Below are positions 8,427 through 17,810 of a DNA stretch of 64,000 nt, piece after piece. Numbering within the stretch: the first letter of the stretch is position 1; the number at the start of each line of letters is the position of its first letter. The position numbers and the translations under genes were made by a program. This DNA is from Clostridium thermosuccinogenes (lineage in GTDB: Bacteria; Bacillota; Clostridia; Acetivibrionales; DSM-5807). The notes beneath the pieces are model-generated. The model made no database searches, was not told the DNA's origin, and saw only the letters and a list, made by a program, of their open reading frames with translations. The stretch is taken from positions 3,621,665 to 3,685,664 of the forward strand of contig NZ_CP021850.1 in assembly GCF_002896855.1 (NCBI RefSeq), in the 5' to 3' direction.

Positions 8427-9674
8427 ATGGCTGAATTAAAAGGCGCTTGTATTTTCGGTCAATCCGGAGGACCGACTTCCGTGATAAACGCCAGCGCTGC
8501 AGGTGTTATACAGGAAGCATTAAAGCAAGACTGCATCACTCATGTATACGGAGCCGCTCACGGAATAAGAGGTATTCTGGAAGAGAACTTTTATGATATG
8601 AGCAAGGAAGATCCCTATGAATTGGATTTGTTGAAAACAACTCCATCCTCTGCTCTGGGTTCTGTTCGTTATAAGCTTAAGAATGCCGACGAAGATGAAA
8701 CTGATTACAAGAGGCTTCTTGAAGTATTCAAGAAATACAACATCCGCTATTTCTTCTATAACGGCGGAAATGACTCAATGGATACCTGCAACAAGGTTAG
8801 CAAGTACATGCAGAAGGTTGGCTATGAATGCAGGGTAATGGGAGTTCCCAAGACCATAGATAACGACCTGTGGGGAACTGACCACTGCCCCGGCTATGGT
8901 AGCGCAGCCAAGTATGTAGCAACTTCTACAATGGAAGTATATCACGATGCCAGAGTTTATGATAAAGGCATGATAATAGTTCTTGAAATAATGGGAAGAA
9001 ACGCAGGATGGCTCACTGCCGCATCAGCAATAGCTGCATACAAGGGTGCAGGTCCTGACCTCATCTACCTGCCTGAAGTACCTTTTGATATGGACAAGTT
9101 TATCGAGGATGCTTCAGCCCTTTATAAGAAAAATGGCAATGTAATAGTTGCAGTTTCAGAGGGCATCAAGGATAAGAATGGCAAATACATATCCGAATAC
9201 GGTTCGGATCTGGCAAAAACAAAAGATGCTTTCGGTCATGCTCAGCTTGGCGGCCTGGCTTCAACACTGGCCAACATTCTGAAGGAAAAGACCGGTGCAA
9301 AGGTTCGTGCCATCGAATTCAGCCTTCTTCAGAGATGTGCTGCCCACCTCGGCTCACTGACCGACGTTAATGAAGCTTACCTGGCAGGTCAGATGGCAGT
9401 TAGGTATGCAGTAGAAGGCAAGACAGACTACATGGTAGCTTTTGAAAGAGCTGAAGGTCCTGAATACAAATGCAACATTAAGCTTGTAAACCTCACCGAT
9501 GTTGCAAATACAGAGAAGAAAGTGCCTCTGGAATGGATCAAAAAAGATGGAACCGGGCTTACAGAAGATTTTATCAAATACGCCCTGCCTCTGATCCAAG
9601 GCGAATCCAGACCTCCTATGGAGGATGGAGTGCCAAGGTTTGCTAAGCTTAAGAAAGTATTGGCAACTAAATAA
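8427..9674 (+). CDS. pfp: pyrophosphate-dependent 6-phosphofructokinase
   Basis: This 415-residue enzyme phosphorylates fructose 6-phosphate with pyrophosphate instead of ATP, a reversible glycolytic step. The phosphate-binding loop is FGQSGGPTSVINAS. The donor-specificity sites read GGNDSMDT (ATP enzymes have GGDGS) and PKTIDNDL (ATP enzymes have PGTIDND); the Asp and Lys in these places are diagnostic of the PPi-using group. ATG 8427 is preceded by AAGGAGGATTTAGAA. It ends at a 15-base-pair bidirectional terminator. A PPi-PFK at this locus fits the energy-saving glycolysis of cellulolytic clostridia. Confidence 0.95.
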   Translation: MAELKGACIFGQSGGPTSVINASAAGVIQEALKQDCITHVYGAAHGIRGILEENFYDMSKEDPYELDLLKTTPSSALGSVRYKLKNADEDETDYKRLLEVFKKYNIRYFFYNGGNDSMDTCNKVSKYMQKVGYECRVMGVPKTIDNDLWGTDHCPGYGSAAKYVATSTMEVYHDARVYDKGMIIVLEIMGRNAGWLTAASAIAAYKGAGPDLIYLPEVPFDMDKFIEDASALYKKNGNVIVAVSEGIKDKNGKYISEYGSDLAKTKDAFGHAQLGGLASTLANILKEKTGAKVRAIEFSLLQRCAAHLGSLTDVNEAYLAGQMAVRYAVEGKTDYMVAFERAEGPEYKCNIKLVNLTDVANTEKKVPLEWIKKDGTGLTEDFIKYALPLIQGESRPPMEDGVPRFAKLKKVLATK

Positions 9675-9691
9675 TACAAGGCAATCACATA

Positions 9692-9725
9692 AATAAAAGA
9701 GGAGTGGAATCACTCCTCTTTTATT
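9692..9725. terminator. bidirectional terminator between convergent genes
   Basis: AATAAAAGAGGAGTG (9692-9706), loop GAAT, then the exact complement to 9725 give a 15-base-pair stem whose A/T ends act as U-tracts in both directions. It serves pfp and the convergent zinc-ribbon gene, and overlaps the stop codon of the latter. Confidence 0.9.
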
Positions 9726-10197
9726 ATTCATCATCTTCTTCGGTATCGTTATCCATCTCATCCTCGGCATCATCTTCATCTTCATATTCCGATGCCGTTT
9801 CGGATTCTTCCTCTTCTTCATCCCTGTTGACTTTTTCAGTTTCCACTTTTTTACCGCATTTCGGGCAGTATGCGTAATCCTCGTCTATTTCTGCAGAACA
9901 GCCGCTGCATCTTTTCAGGTTTTTAATTTCCAGTATTTTCAGCTTCATGTCCTCAATATCCATCTCTGCCCGGGCTATCTCCTCGCACATTTCAGCCAGC
10001 TCTGCATCCACGGCTTCTCCCTGTTTGTAGCTTTCATAAACTTCCCTGCCCATTTCAAACATAAGGGATTTAATTTTCTGTTCTTCCGAATTTATTGCCA
10101 TGTTGATTTTTGAAATCTCAATGAGGTCACTGGATGCTTTTAATGCCGACAATGTGGCATCTCTGACTTTTTTTCGCATATTATCGATAATTTCCAT
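9724..10197 (-). CDS. zinc-ribbon protein with acidic tail
   Basis: This 157-residue protein has three parts. Residues 1-95 are helical and charged, probably a coiled coil. A zinc ribbon at about 98-120 reads CSGCSAEIDEDYAYCPKCGK. The last 35 residues are almost all Glu and Asp. ATG 10197 (MEIIDNM) follows GGAAGGAG; the longer frame upstream lacks a ribosome site. Similar small zinc-ribbon proteins are common in clostridia and have no assigned role. It stands alone between pfp and a lipoprotein gene. Confidence 0.75.
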   Translation of the reverse strand: MEIIDNMRKKVRDATLSALKASSDLIEISKINMAINSEEQKIKSLMFEMGREVYESYKQGEAVDAELAEMCEEIARAEMDIEDMKLKILEIKNLKRCSGCSAEIDEDYAYCPKCGKKVETEKVNRDEEEEESETASEYEDEDDAEDEMDNDTEEDDE

Positions 10198-10485
10198 ACA
10201 AACACTCCTTCCTATAATTTGCCTGTCCGACTCACATATATTATACGTCAAATTTCAACATAAGTTTCAAAAAATATAATGCCAAATTCAAAATATACAA
10301 TTGTGTTGTTCTGCTATTTCGCAATTTTTGAACAGGCCTGCAAATCAGGTAGAAAACTTTGGAATTGCATGCAAATCACTCTGAAATGATTTTTTATGAT
10401 AAAAATAAGTTTGAGCTATTCACAACTCCATATTTTTATCCCCTTTGAAATAAAACCTTACGTCCGATTACTGTTAAAACACGAT

Positions 10486-11157
10486 CTATTCGTCAAGACC
10501 CATAATATGCTCATAAGTAATGATATCCATTACATCCGGGTCCCATTGCAGGTCAGCAATTATCTTTGACATATCCGATAAAAAAACTTCTTCAGTTTTC
10601 CCCAAAGAGTTTATATCCATATTTAGGACCTGTTCCGCCTGTTCTCTGGTAATTGGAACCCCACCGTAACAGTAATCCGCCTGAACCAGATTAATCTCCA
10701 CGGCATTAAGATTATCCAACAGAGCAAAAAGTATCACAGCGTCTGCCATCTTTTTCGTGTGATTAACTTTATACTGCTGACCTGCTGTAAGATTCATTTG
10801 ATAATCAATCCTTAAGCTATCTTTATTTTCAGTTATAGACTCAATTCGGAATACTGGCAGTTCTTTAGCATATTGTAATTGACCAACCAACTCCTGCATT
10901 TTGTTCGAATCACTTAGAGAAGTATTCCTGTAAGTATAAAGTAAGCCAAAATCATAAGGAGTATTGATTTCTCCATCTTCTTCCTTTAGAGTAGTTTCTT
11001 CCTTTTGAGCAGTTTCTTCATTTTGAGTCACAGTAGAAACATTCTGATCTTTATCCAAAGTGACCTCGTCTGACCGTGAACAGGAAGTAACTAAAAAGGC
11101 AGTTGATATCATGAGTATCAGTATAGATATGATTGAATAACCTCTCTTTTTATGCAT
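10486..11157 (-). CDS. putative lipoprotein (DUF4825-like)
   Basis: This 223-residue protein is predicted to be exported and lipidated. Positive residues (HKKR) and a hydrophobic helix precede the lipobox VTSC near residue 26. A Ser/Thr/Glu-rich linker follows, then a globular domain with LLYTYRNTSLSD and LFALLDNLNAVEINLV, which recalls DUF4825 proteins of Bacillus. That assignment is tentative. ATG 11157 is chosen because AAGGGTG lies at the right distance. Another lipoprotein gene follows upstream on the same strand, after a gap of about 180 bases counted from its frameshifted end. Confidence 0.6.
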   Translation of the reverse strand: MHKKRGYSIISILILMISTAFLVTSCSRSDEVTLDKDQNVSTVTQNEETAQKEETTLKEEDGEINTPYDFGLLYTYRNTSLSDSNKMQELVGQLQYAKELPVFRIESITENKDSLRIDYQMNLTAGQQYKVNHTKKMADAVILFALLDNLNAVEINLVQADYCYGGVPITREQAEQVLNMDINSLGKTEEVFLSDMSKIIADLQWDPDVMDIITYEHIMGLDE

Positions 11158-11336
11158 CAGGCTCACCCTTAATCAATATTTTTAACTGATTATTTCCGAT
11201 TACTTCAGCGTTGAACCTCAATTTATAAATCACTTGTTTATGAGTATCAATCCTATGACGCAAAATATTGAGCCCAACACTATGCTTAATCCAAATCCTT
11301 CCTTAAAAATTTCAGCATAAGTTTCGGAAAAATAAG

Positions 11337-11902
11337 CTAAAAAAACATTATAATCCTGAACTCCGGTATGCTTTGAATATATTGGAAACTGCTTGAAATC
11401 ATTTTGGATACCACCGTATCAAATGTAAGAGTATCATCATTGGTCAGGATAAATACACCACTATCCTCCAATGGGCTTTCCAAGCTTCCTTCCAGTTTTA
11501 AGAGGTGTTCATAGGGTTTTTTTCCAAGCTTTCCGCACTGGACTCAAATATATAGTAGTAACCATCCCTATAGAACAAATCCGTAGAAAAATAGCTTAAC
11601 TCATCACTGGCATAGAATTTCACAATTCGTATCGATACATCGTTCCCCCGGGAAGAATCCGTTAAGAATTGATCCCATAAACTCTCGTTGGCAACAAAAT
11701 TATAATATCCCTTAACAAAATATCCGTCTTTTTGTGCCATTTCAGGCGTATAGTCCGACGGCATATCGTTAAAGCCTTCATAATTGCCTTCACTATCGAA
11801 AGAAAACTCCAAGGAAGAGTTTATATTTTCTTTTTTATTACACCCTGCAAAGAGAATCATAATGCAAATCAAACATGCTACCATCGAGGCCAATATTTTC
11901 AT
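11337..11902 (-). pseudogene. lipoprotein gene split by a -1 frameshift at an A7 run
   Basis: The zero frame runs 11902-11498 (134 residues) with a signal helix and lipobox LFAGC near residue 20, start ATG 11902 after GGGGAGGG. It ends in ESLEKNPMNTS. At the A7 run (11517-11523) the reading is gaA-AAA-AAC, a slippery heptamer. One step back opens a frame to TAG at 11337 that adds about 60 sensible residues, including YEHLLKLEGSLE and GVFILTNDDTLTFD. The extension is better protein than the zero-frame tail. It may be a frameshift mutation, a sequencing error or programmed frameshifting. The function of the family is unknown to me. Confidence 0.6.
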
Positions 11903-12491
11903 AATCAGCCCTCCCCTACCCCTTTCTTTATGTAAGGCATCCACTCCTTCATGTGTCTTCCCTGTTCAATCATTTATTATAATTGCAAGCCCGGCCAACT
12001 ACATGCTTGTTCCTGAGATGCCCGGAAATTTAAAATATGCATTCCAGCTTGCCTATCTTGTCTGTGCTGCTTCTCTACGCTGGAAAATCCTTGTATCATC
12101 TTGTATCATAATATACATTTTATAGCGCTATTGCCTTCCAATCAATATAACACATATACAAATGTTTACTTGATTTTTTATCAACTCTTTGTCCCGCCAG
12201 ACAATGTGAGCCGGCATGGACTGCTCCATTTTGCTCTACAGGCAAATGTCTTCTGAGTCCAGACGCTGTTTTCCTTGGGATTTTGATATAAACATCAACC
12301 GTTTCAGAGATAATTTTGAGGCTCAATCATCGTATCCTTCGGATTTTACCGCTTATATGAGCGCTCCATAGGAACCTTATCGAACTTATTTACATAATAT
12401 AAACTAAAGTCGTTGTCTCAGGATGGTCCTGTATTGGCACACTTAACAATTAATACTTATTGAAGAATGTATGATGAAGGAGTGCAAAAAT
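11903..12491. other. intergenic, no supported gene
   Basis: About 590 bases precede the glycan island. A minus-strand open frame at 12120-12326 has no ribosome binding site and no family resemblance. I see no strong promoter. Confidence 0.4.
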
Positions 12492-13565
12492 ATGCAAAAA
12501 TATGCAGTGCTCATGGCAGGTGGTTCGGGAACAAGGCTTTGGCCCCTTTCAAAGGAAGCCAGTCCGAAACAGTTTATTCTCGTAGAGGATGACAGTTCCA
12601 TGCTGGTTCAAACCATTAAACGGCTATGCAAGGTTGTTCAACCGGAGCAATGCTATATTGTAACAAGCCGGCTATTGGCGGATATTACAAAAAAGGCAGT
12701 GAGCGGATACATTCCGGAAGATAATGTCCTGTCGGAACCGGAGAGGAAAAACACTGCCGCATGCATTGCTTTTGCAACACTTTTGTTGCAGAAAAAGTGC
12801 AAGGAAGGGGTTCTATGCTTTGTACCGGCCGATGGATATGTAAAGGATACGGAAGGATATGCAGAAGCTTTGCAGTTAGCATTCGACACCGCCGAACGGA
12901 CCAACGGTCTTGTTGTAATCGGAGTCAAACCTGCCTATCCTGCAGACGGATATGGTTATATACATGTTGAACCCGTAACTGATGCCGGTGTCAAAACATC
13001 ACGAGTTCTGAATTTTATTGAGAAACCGCCCCTGGAAGTTGCCCAAGAGCTTGTTCGCTCCGAAGATTACTTATGGAACTGTGGGATTGTGGTGGGCACA
13101 ATGTATGCCATTATACGGAATATAAAGGAACACATTCCCGAGCATTACCATAAGCTCTCGGAAGCATTGGATAAAGATGAAAACCAAGCATCCGCCCTCT
13201 TTGAGAAAGCCTACCACGATATCCAAAGCATCTCCTTTGACAACGGAGTTCTTGAAAAATGTGCCCAATCCCTGTATGCCGTAAGGGCATCCTTTGATTG
13301 GGATGATATCGGCAGCATCGATGCTTTGGCAAAAACTCTGGAAGCGGATTCCGAAGGCAATCGGGTAAAGGGACGCCATATCGGAATTAATACAGCCAAC
13401 TCCATAATTTACGCGAAAGATATCGCCATTTGCACAATAGACATCGATAACTTGATTATTGCCGGCACAAAAGACGAAGTGCTGGTTTGCCCCAGGGATA
13501 AATCCCAGAAGATTAAAATTCTAGTGGATAAATTAAAGCAGCAGGGCCATGAGGATCTCCTCTGA
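12492..13565 (+). CDS. manC: mannose-1-phosphate guanylyltransferase
   Basis: This 357-residue enzyme makes GDP-mannose from mannose 1-phosphate and GTP. The nucleotidyltransferase signature MAGGSGTRLWPLSKEASPKQ opens the protein, with FVPADGYV near residue 110 and FIEKPP near 175. The length fits the single-domain form, without the phosphomannose isomerase half of long ManC. ATG 12492 is preferred because GAAGGAG lies nine bases before it. It is the first gene of a plus-strand glycan operon, and its product feeds gmd and fcl further on. No phosphomannomutase is in the window. Confidence 0.92.
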   Translation: MQKYAVLMAGGSGTRLWPLSKEASPKQFILVEDDSSMLVQTIKRLCKVVQPEQCYIVTSRLLADITKKAVSGYIPEDNVLSEPERKNTAACIAFATLLLQKKCKEGVLCFVPADGYVKDTEGYAEALQLAFDTAERTNGLVVIGVKPAYPADGYGYIHVEPVTDAGVKTSRVLNFIEKPPLEVAQELVRSEDYLWNCGIVVGTMYAIIRNIKEHIPEHYHKLSEALDKDENQASALFEKAYHDIQSISFDNGVLEKCAQSLYAVRASFDWDDIGSIDALAKTLEADSEGNRVKGRHIGINTANSIIYAKDIAICTIDIDNLIIAGTKDEVLVCPRDKSQKIKILVDKLKQQGHEDLL

Positions 13566-13593
13566 GGACCAAAGCATACATGGGGGAGATCGA

Positions 13594-14517
13594 ATGAGCA
13601 GAACAAAATTCTTATTAATAAGAGAAATCGGTGCAGGATTATGGAACGAGATGCACCATGTTCTAACCCAGCTGCTTGCTGCGGAAATCATGCAGAGGAT
13701 TCCTGTGGTTTACTGGGGTAAAGGCAGCTTATATGCCTCATCCGATGATTCTAACGCCTTTGAACAGTTTTTTGAGCCAATATCCAGCTATAGCGTGCAG
13801 GATCTGGCAAAGAAGGAGTTTTCTTTTCACCCGCAAAGGTGGAACAGTGGAAATATCCTCATGCCCGTATCGGGATTTTCCGAAAATGACGAACATTTGA
13901 CAATGAACCCTTTGGAGGAATGTGAAGCGGATGTCTGTGTCCGGGATATTTATATCGACATGGGAAAAATCATCCCTTTGATACCGGAATGGCATCCGCT
14001 CTTCGGGCTAAAGCGAAGGGATTTATTTTACCACCTGATATGCAAATACATCCGCCTAAAAGAAGAAGTCCAAGCATTTATCGATGATTTTTACAATGAG
14101 AATATGAAGGGTACCCCTTTGTTGGCAGTGCATATCAGAAGCAGCGATAAAATCGTGGAGGTACAGCATCTGCATGAGTTAAATGAGCAGTATCCAAAGG
14201 AAATAGATAAGGTCCTTCAGGCAAATCCGGGTATACGGATATTTTTGATGACCGACTGCATTGAAATACTGGAAGAGTACAAGAAAAGGTATGGACATCT
14301 CATAATCCATACCAATTGCAGAAGGGTCCCCAGGAACGGTCAGGGTGTGCACTTCCAGGAATATCCGGATAACAAGCTGAAGGGTTTTGAAATAATCAGG
14401 GACGCATGGCTTGCTGCAAAATGTGACTTCTTTATAGGCAACGGATATTCCAATGTGTCATTAGGCATTTATGAGTTAAAGAATTGGGAGAAGGAAAGGA
14501 TCAAGCTTTTATATTGA
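13594..14517 (+). CDS. NodZ/GT23-like fucosyltransferase-type protein, paralogue 1
   Basis: This 307-residue protein is the first of four related genes. It shares with them the opening RxFLLIR, a RIPVVYWG segment near 35-42 and NAFEQFFEPIS near 54. Motif LLAVHIRSSDK (H180, R182, D185, K186) matches the HxRxxDK donor-site motif of alpha-1,6-fucosyltransferases (GT23/NodZ, GT-B fold). Later segments FLMTDC and CDFFIGNGYSNVS match the superfamily's nucleotide-side motifs. There is no signal or membrane helix, so it is cytosolic. ATG 13594 follows GGGGGAG. GDP-fucose genes in the same island support a GDP-fucose donor, but the acceptor is unknown. Confidence 0.7.
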   Translation: MSRTKFLLIREIGAGLWNEMHHVLTQLLAAEIMQRIPVVYWGKGSLYASSDDSNAFEQFFEPISSYSVQDLAKKEFSFHPQRWNSGNILMPVSGFSENDEHLTMNPLEECEADVCVRDIYIDMGKIIPLIPEWHPLFGLKRRDLFYHLICKYIRLKEEVQAFIDDFYNENMKGTPLLAVHIRSSDKIVEVQHLHELNEQYPKEIDKVLQANPGIRIFLMTDCIEILEEYKKRYGHLIIHTNCRRVPRNGQGVHFQEYPDNKLKGFEIIRDAWLAAKCDFFIGNGYSNVSLGIYELKNWEKERIKLLY

Positions 14518-14536
14518 CTGAAAGGAGGAAGTATAT

Positions 14537-15502
14537 ATGGAAAAAAGTAAATTGATCGAAATGTACAGAACCATGCGGCTTATCCGCTTGATTGAACAGA
14601 GGATCAATGATGAATACAAGTATGATGAAATCAAAACGCCCATCCATCTATCCATAGGACAGGAAGCAGTCGCAGCGGGTGTTTGCATACACTTAAGAAA
14701 AGATGATTACATTTTCGGTACCCACAGAAGCCATTCCCAATATATCGCAAAAGGCGGAGATATCAAAAAAATGATCGCAGAATTATATCTGAGGAAAACA
14801 GGATGCGCTTATGGAAGAGGCGGGTCAATGCATCTTGTTGACCCGGATGTGGGTATACTCGGGTCTTCCGCTATTGTTGGCGGCAGTATTCCGTTGGGCA
14901 CCGGTACGGCTCTGGCATCCAAGCTTCTCAACAACGACAGGGTAACTGTTGTCTTTTTTGGTGACGGTGCCGTTGATGAAGGTACATTTCACGAAAGCCT
15001 GAACTTTGCTGCGCTGAAAAAGCTGCCTGTAGTATATGTGTGTGAAAACAATTTTTATGCCATCAACTCCCACCAGCTGGCACGGCAGGTCGGGGACAAT
15101 ATTTACAAATGGGCGCAAAATTATGGAATGCCTGGCTATCAGATTGACGGAAACGATGTATTGGAAGTTTCCGATTATGCTGAAAAAGCCATTTCCCGAT
15201 GCCGAAACGGTGAAGGTCCCACCCTGATTGAATGCCTGACCTACAGGTGGAAAGGGCATATCGGAACGGTGGACGATGTAGGAGAAGGCTACAGGCCGAA
15301 AGAGGAATACGACTACTGGATTTCCAAATGCCCGATAAAACGCTTCACGGAATACCTTAAAAATATGGGAGTTTTGACTGACGAGCTCATTAAAAACATC
15401 GATCAGGAAATATATGATTTGATAGAAGAAGCATTCTGTTTTGCGCAGAACTCTCCAAAGCCCTCCCCCGATGAACTGCTGAATTTCGTATATGCAGACT
15501 AG
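14537..15502 (+). CDS. thiamine-diphosphate dehydrogenase E1 alpha-like subunit
   Basis: This 321-residue protein matches the alpha subunit of pyruvate or acetoin dehydrogenase E1. The ThDP/Mg motif begins GDGAVDEGTFHES and closes 27 residues later with ENN. HRSHSQYIAKGGD and GRGGSMHL are further E1-alpha signatures. ATG 14537 follows AAAGGAGG. The beta subunit gene is 73 bases downstream. No E2 or E3 gene is present, and both neighbours are glycan genes, so a role in central metabolism is unlikely. AviB1/AviB2 of avilamycin, an E1-like pair that attaches a two-carbon branch to a sugar, are a plausible parallel. Confidence 0.82.
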   Translation: MEKSKLIEMYRTMRLIRLIEQRINDEYKYDEIKTPIHLSIGQEAVAAGVCIHLRKDDYIFGTHRSHSQYIAKGGDIKKMIAELYLRKTGCAYGRGGSMHLVDPDVGILGSSAIVGGSIPLGTGTALASKLLNNDRVTVVFFGDGAVDEGTFHESLNFAALKKLPVVYVCENNFYAINSHQLARQVGDNIYKWAQNYGMPGYQIDGNDVLEVSDYAEKAISRCRNGEGPTLIECLTYRWKGHIGTVDDVGEGYRPKEEYDYWISKCPIKRFTEYLKNMGVLTDELIKNIDQEIYDLIEEAFCFAQNSPKPSPDELLNFVYAD

Positions 15503-15575
15503 AAATGAGGAGTAAGAGCAGGATATCGAGGGATGAGAATAATGTGCACTGTCTATTGGAAAGGAGGAAATTTAT

Positions 15576-16619
15576 ATGCCGTGGACGACAGTTCAAGTAG
15601 AAAAACTGGATAACTTTTTCATAAAAGGCGATTCTACGGGTGATCGCGTGCTCACCTATAGGGAAGCGCTGCATGAGGCTTTTGACCAATCGCTGGCAAG
15701 GGATCCGAAAGTGTTCATCATGGGTGAAGGTGTGGACGATGTTGCCGGCGTTTTTGGAACCACCAAGGGGTTGAAGGAGAAGTATGGTGAAAACAGGGTA
15801 TTCGATACTCCTATATCGGAAAATTCATTGACAGGGATAGCTGCCGGTGCTGCCATGGCAGGCTTGAGGCCTATATTCATTCATGCGAGAATGGATTTCC
15901 TGCTGCTTTCCCTGGATCAATTGGTGAATCACGCATCCAAATGGTGTTATATGTTCGGAGGAAAGGTAAAGGTTCCCATGGTAGTAAGAACTATCAGCGC
16001 CAGGGGATGGGGATCCGGAGCACAGCATTCCCAGTGTATCCAAGGTATGCTCATGAATGTCCCCGGTTTGAAAATCGTTGCCCCTGCCACCCCCTACGAT
16101 GCCAAAGGACTGATGGTATCCTCCATTATCGACAACAGTCCGGTTCTGTTTGTGGAGCATCGATGGCTGCATAAAACAACGGGACATGTTCCCGAAGAGC
16201 TCTATTCCATTCCCATCGGCAAGGGTGTGATCCGTCGGAAGGGAGAAGATATCACCATTGTTGCCGTGTCCTATATGCTTGTGGAGGCATTGAAGGCTGC
16301 TGAAAAGCTCCAGGAATCAGGCATATCCGCTGAGGTTGTAGATCCCCGGACATTGAAGCCCCTTGATGAGGAGATTCTGTTGGAATCCGTTGCAAAAACC
16401 GGAAGGCTGCTGATTGCCGACACCGGATGCAAAACTGGCAGCGTAGCTTCGGAAATAGCTGCTGTTGCGGCTGAAAAAGCATTCCACCTGCTGAAAAAGC
16501 CTATCAAACGGGTATGCTGTCCGGATACTCCAACGCCCACCAGTGATGTGCTGGAAAAAGCTTATTATCCTACTGCAGAGGATATTTTCAACGAAGCAGT
16601 AAAATTAGTAAAAGAATGA
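15576..16619 (+). CDS. thiamine-diphosphate dehydrogenase E1 beta-like subunit (transketolase-like)
   Basis: This 347-residue beta subunit partners the gene just upstream. It shows VFIMGEGVDDVAGVFG, TPISENSLTGIAAGAAMAG and HSQCIQGMLMNVPGLK, all typical of E1-beta pyrimidine-binding and interface segments, and a transketolase C-terminal domain (about 205-345). ATG 15576 follows AAAGGAGG. A 25-residue N-terminal lead before the conserved TYREALHEA is longer than usual. Fourteen bases after its stop comes the SDR gene, so alpha, beta and SDR may act in one pathway on a sugar nucleotide. Confidence 0.82.
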   Translation: MPWTTVQVEKLDNFFIKGDSTGDRVLTYREALHEAFDQSLARDPKVFIMGEGVDDVAGVFGTTKGLKEKYGENRVFDTPISENSLTGIAAGAAMAGLRPIFIHARMDFLLLSLDQLVNHASKWCYMFGGKVKVPMVVRTISARGWGSGAQHSQCIQGMLMNVPGLKIVAPATPYDAKGLMVSSIIDNSPVLFVEHRWLHKTTGHVPEELYSIPIGKGVIRRKGEDITIVAVSYMLVEALKAAEKLQESGISAEVVDPRTLKPLDEEILLESVAKTGRLLIADTGCKTGSVASEIAAVAAEKAFHLLKKPIKRVCCPDTPTPTSDVLEKAYYPTAEDIFNEAVKLVKE

Positions 16620-16632
16620 AAAGAGGATGATT

Positions 16633-17682
16633 ATGGATAGGTTTATTGAGCAAGATTGCCTAGAGTACATTGAAAAAATCGATCTGACCCCGTTAAGGGG
16701 TAAAACTGTTTATATTACAGGAGCTAACGGGCTTATTGGTACGTATGTTATTTATATGCTTCATCTTGCCAATATCATCAAAAACGCCGGGATCAACATT
16801 GTCGCTGTCAGCAAGAGCCCTCCCGGCAGCCACCTTAAAGACATTTTCAAGGATCGTTATACATTTTATTCGGCGGACCTTATCCGCCCGGATTGCAATT
16901 GCTTCGAAGAGAAGGCTGATTATATCATTCATGGAGCCACCTATGCCCAGCCGAAAAAATTTATTCAAAACTACATGGAAACCATTCATCTGAATACAAC
17001 AGTAACCGAAAGGCTGCTGAAAAAAGCAAAGAACGATGGTGCCACCCTGTTGTTCTTAAGCTCTTCGGAAGTATATGGCAATCCCGATGAGGAGCATGTT
17101 CCCACCGGGGAGGATTACCCCGGCTTATGTTCTCCTGTGGATGTTCGGGCAATCTACTCCGAGTCGAAGCGCATGGGTGAAACCTTGTGCTTTGCCTATA
17201 GGAATTTTGAAGGGGTCAACGCAAAAATCGCCCGCATTTCTATGACCTATGGACCCGGTATCGGATTGAAGGATGAAAGGGTCCTTGCTCATTTTTTGCG
17301 GCAGGCCTTGTATGAAAAAAAGATTACCATGCTGGATGACGGAAGCAAGATCAGAACATTCTGCTACATCGCCGACTGTGTATTGATGCTGCTTTATATA
17401 ATGCTCTACGGGAAAGATTTTGTATATAACGTGGGAGGAAAAGACAGCATCAGCATTCGTTCCCTGGCGGAAGAAATATGTATGCTGACCGGAAGCACCC
17501 TGTCCCAGGAGATCGCATACAAGGAAAACCTGCAGAACGTCAAGGTTTCCCCTAAGCTGGTTAAGCTCGATATTACAAAAGTGATCACCGAATTTTCCCT
17601 ACCGCCCTTCAAGCCTTTCCGGGAAGGCTTGATCCGCACCATCGAATGGAACAAGGCAGTTAACGGGTTATCAGGCTTTTAA
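16633..17682 (+). CDS. NAD-dependent sugar-nucleotide epimerase/dehydratase (extended SDR)
   Basis: This 349-residue extended SDR has the NAD-binding loop TGANGLIG near residue 30, SSSEVYG near 138 and the catalytic YSESK near 175. The C-terminal half has RTFCYIADCV, the substrate-side segment seen in UDP-glucuronate decarboxylases and dTDP-glucose 4,6-dehydratases. ATG 16633 is preferred because AAGAGG has better spacing to it than to the ATG six bases earlier. The substrate is unknown. Placement directly behind the E1-like pair suggests it makes the keto sugar accepted by that pair or reduces its product. Confidence 0.78.
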   Translation: MDRFIEQDCLEYIEKIDLTPLRGKTVYITGANGLIGTYVIYMLHLANIIKNAGINIVAVSKSPPGSHLKDIFKDRYTFYSADLIRPDCNCFEEKADYIIHGATYAQPKKFIQNYMETIHLNTTVTERLLKKAKNDGATLLFLSSSEVYGNPDEEHVPTGEDYPGLCSPVDVRAIYSESKRMGETLCFAYRNFEGVNAKIARISMTYGPGIGLKDERVLAHFLRQALYEKKITMLDDGSKIRTFCYIADCVLMLLYIMLYGKDFVYNVGGKDSISIRSLAEEICMLTGSTLSQEIAYKENLQNVKVSPKLVKLDITKVITEFSLPPFKPFREGLIRTIEWNKAVNGLSGF

Positions 17683-17810
17683 TCTAAAGCCTGAAACCCC
17701 TCCCTACCCGGGACCTTTATCTTTCCATAACCTTGCACACAAAATAGAGGGTATACATAATATAAACTTGAAGAAAAGAATAAATGGAAAAATTGTGAGG
17801 TGAACCTTAC

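Noticed and set aside
9354-9821. Long minus-strand frame at the 3' end of pfp
   Set aside because: Shadow of pfp; it also crosses a strong terminator.
12120-12326. 68-residue minus-strand frame
   Set aside because: No ribosome site, no family resemblance and no conserved context.
14537-16619. Pyruvate or acetoin dehydrogenase complex
   Set aside because: There are no E2, E3 or acetoin genes and the pair is embedded in a glycan operon, so a complete complex is not supported here.
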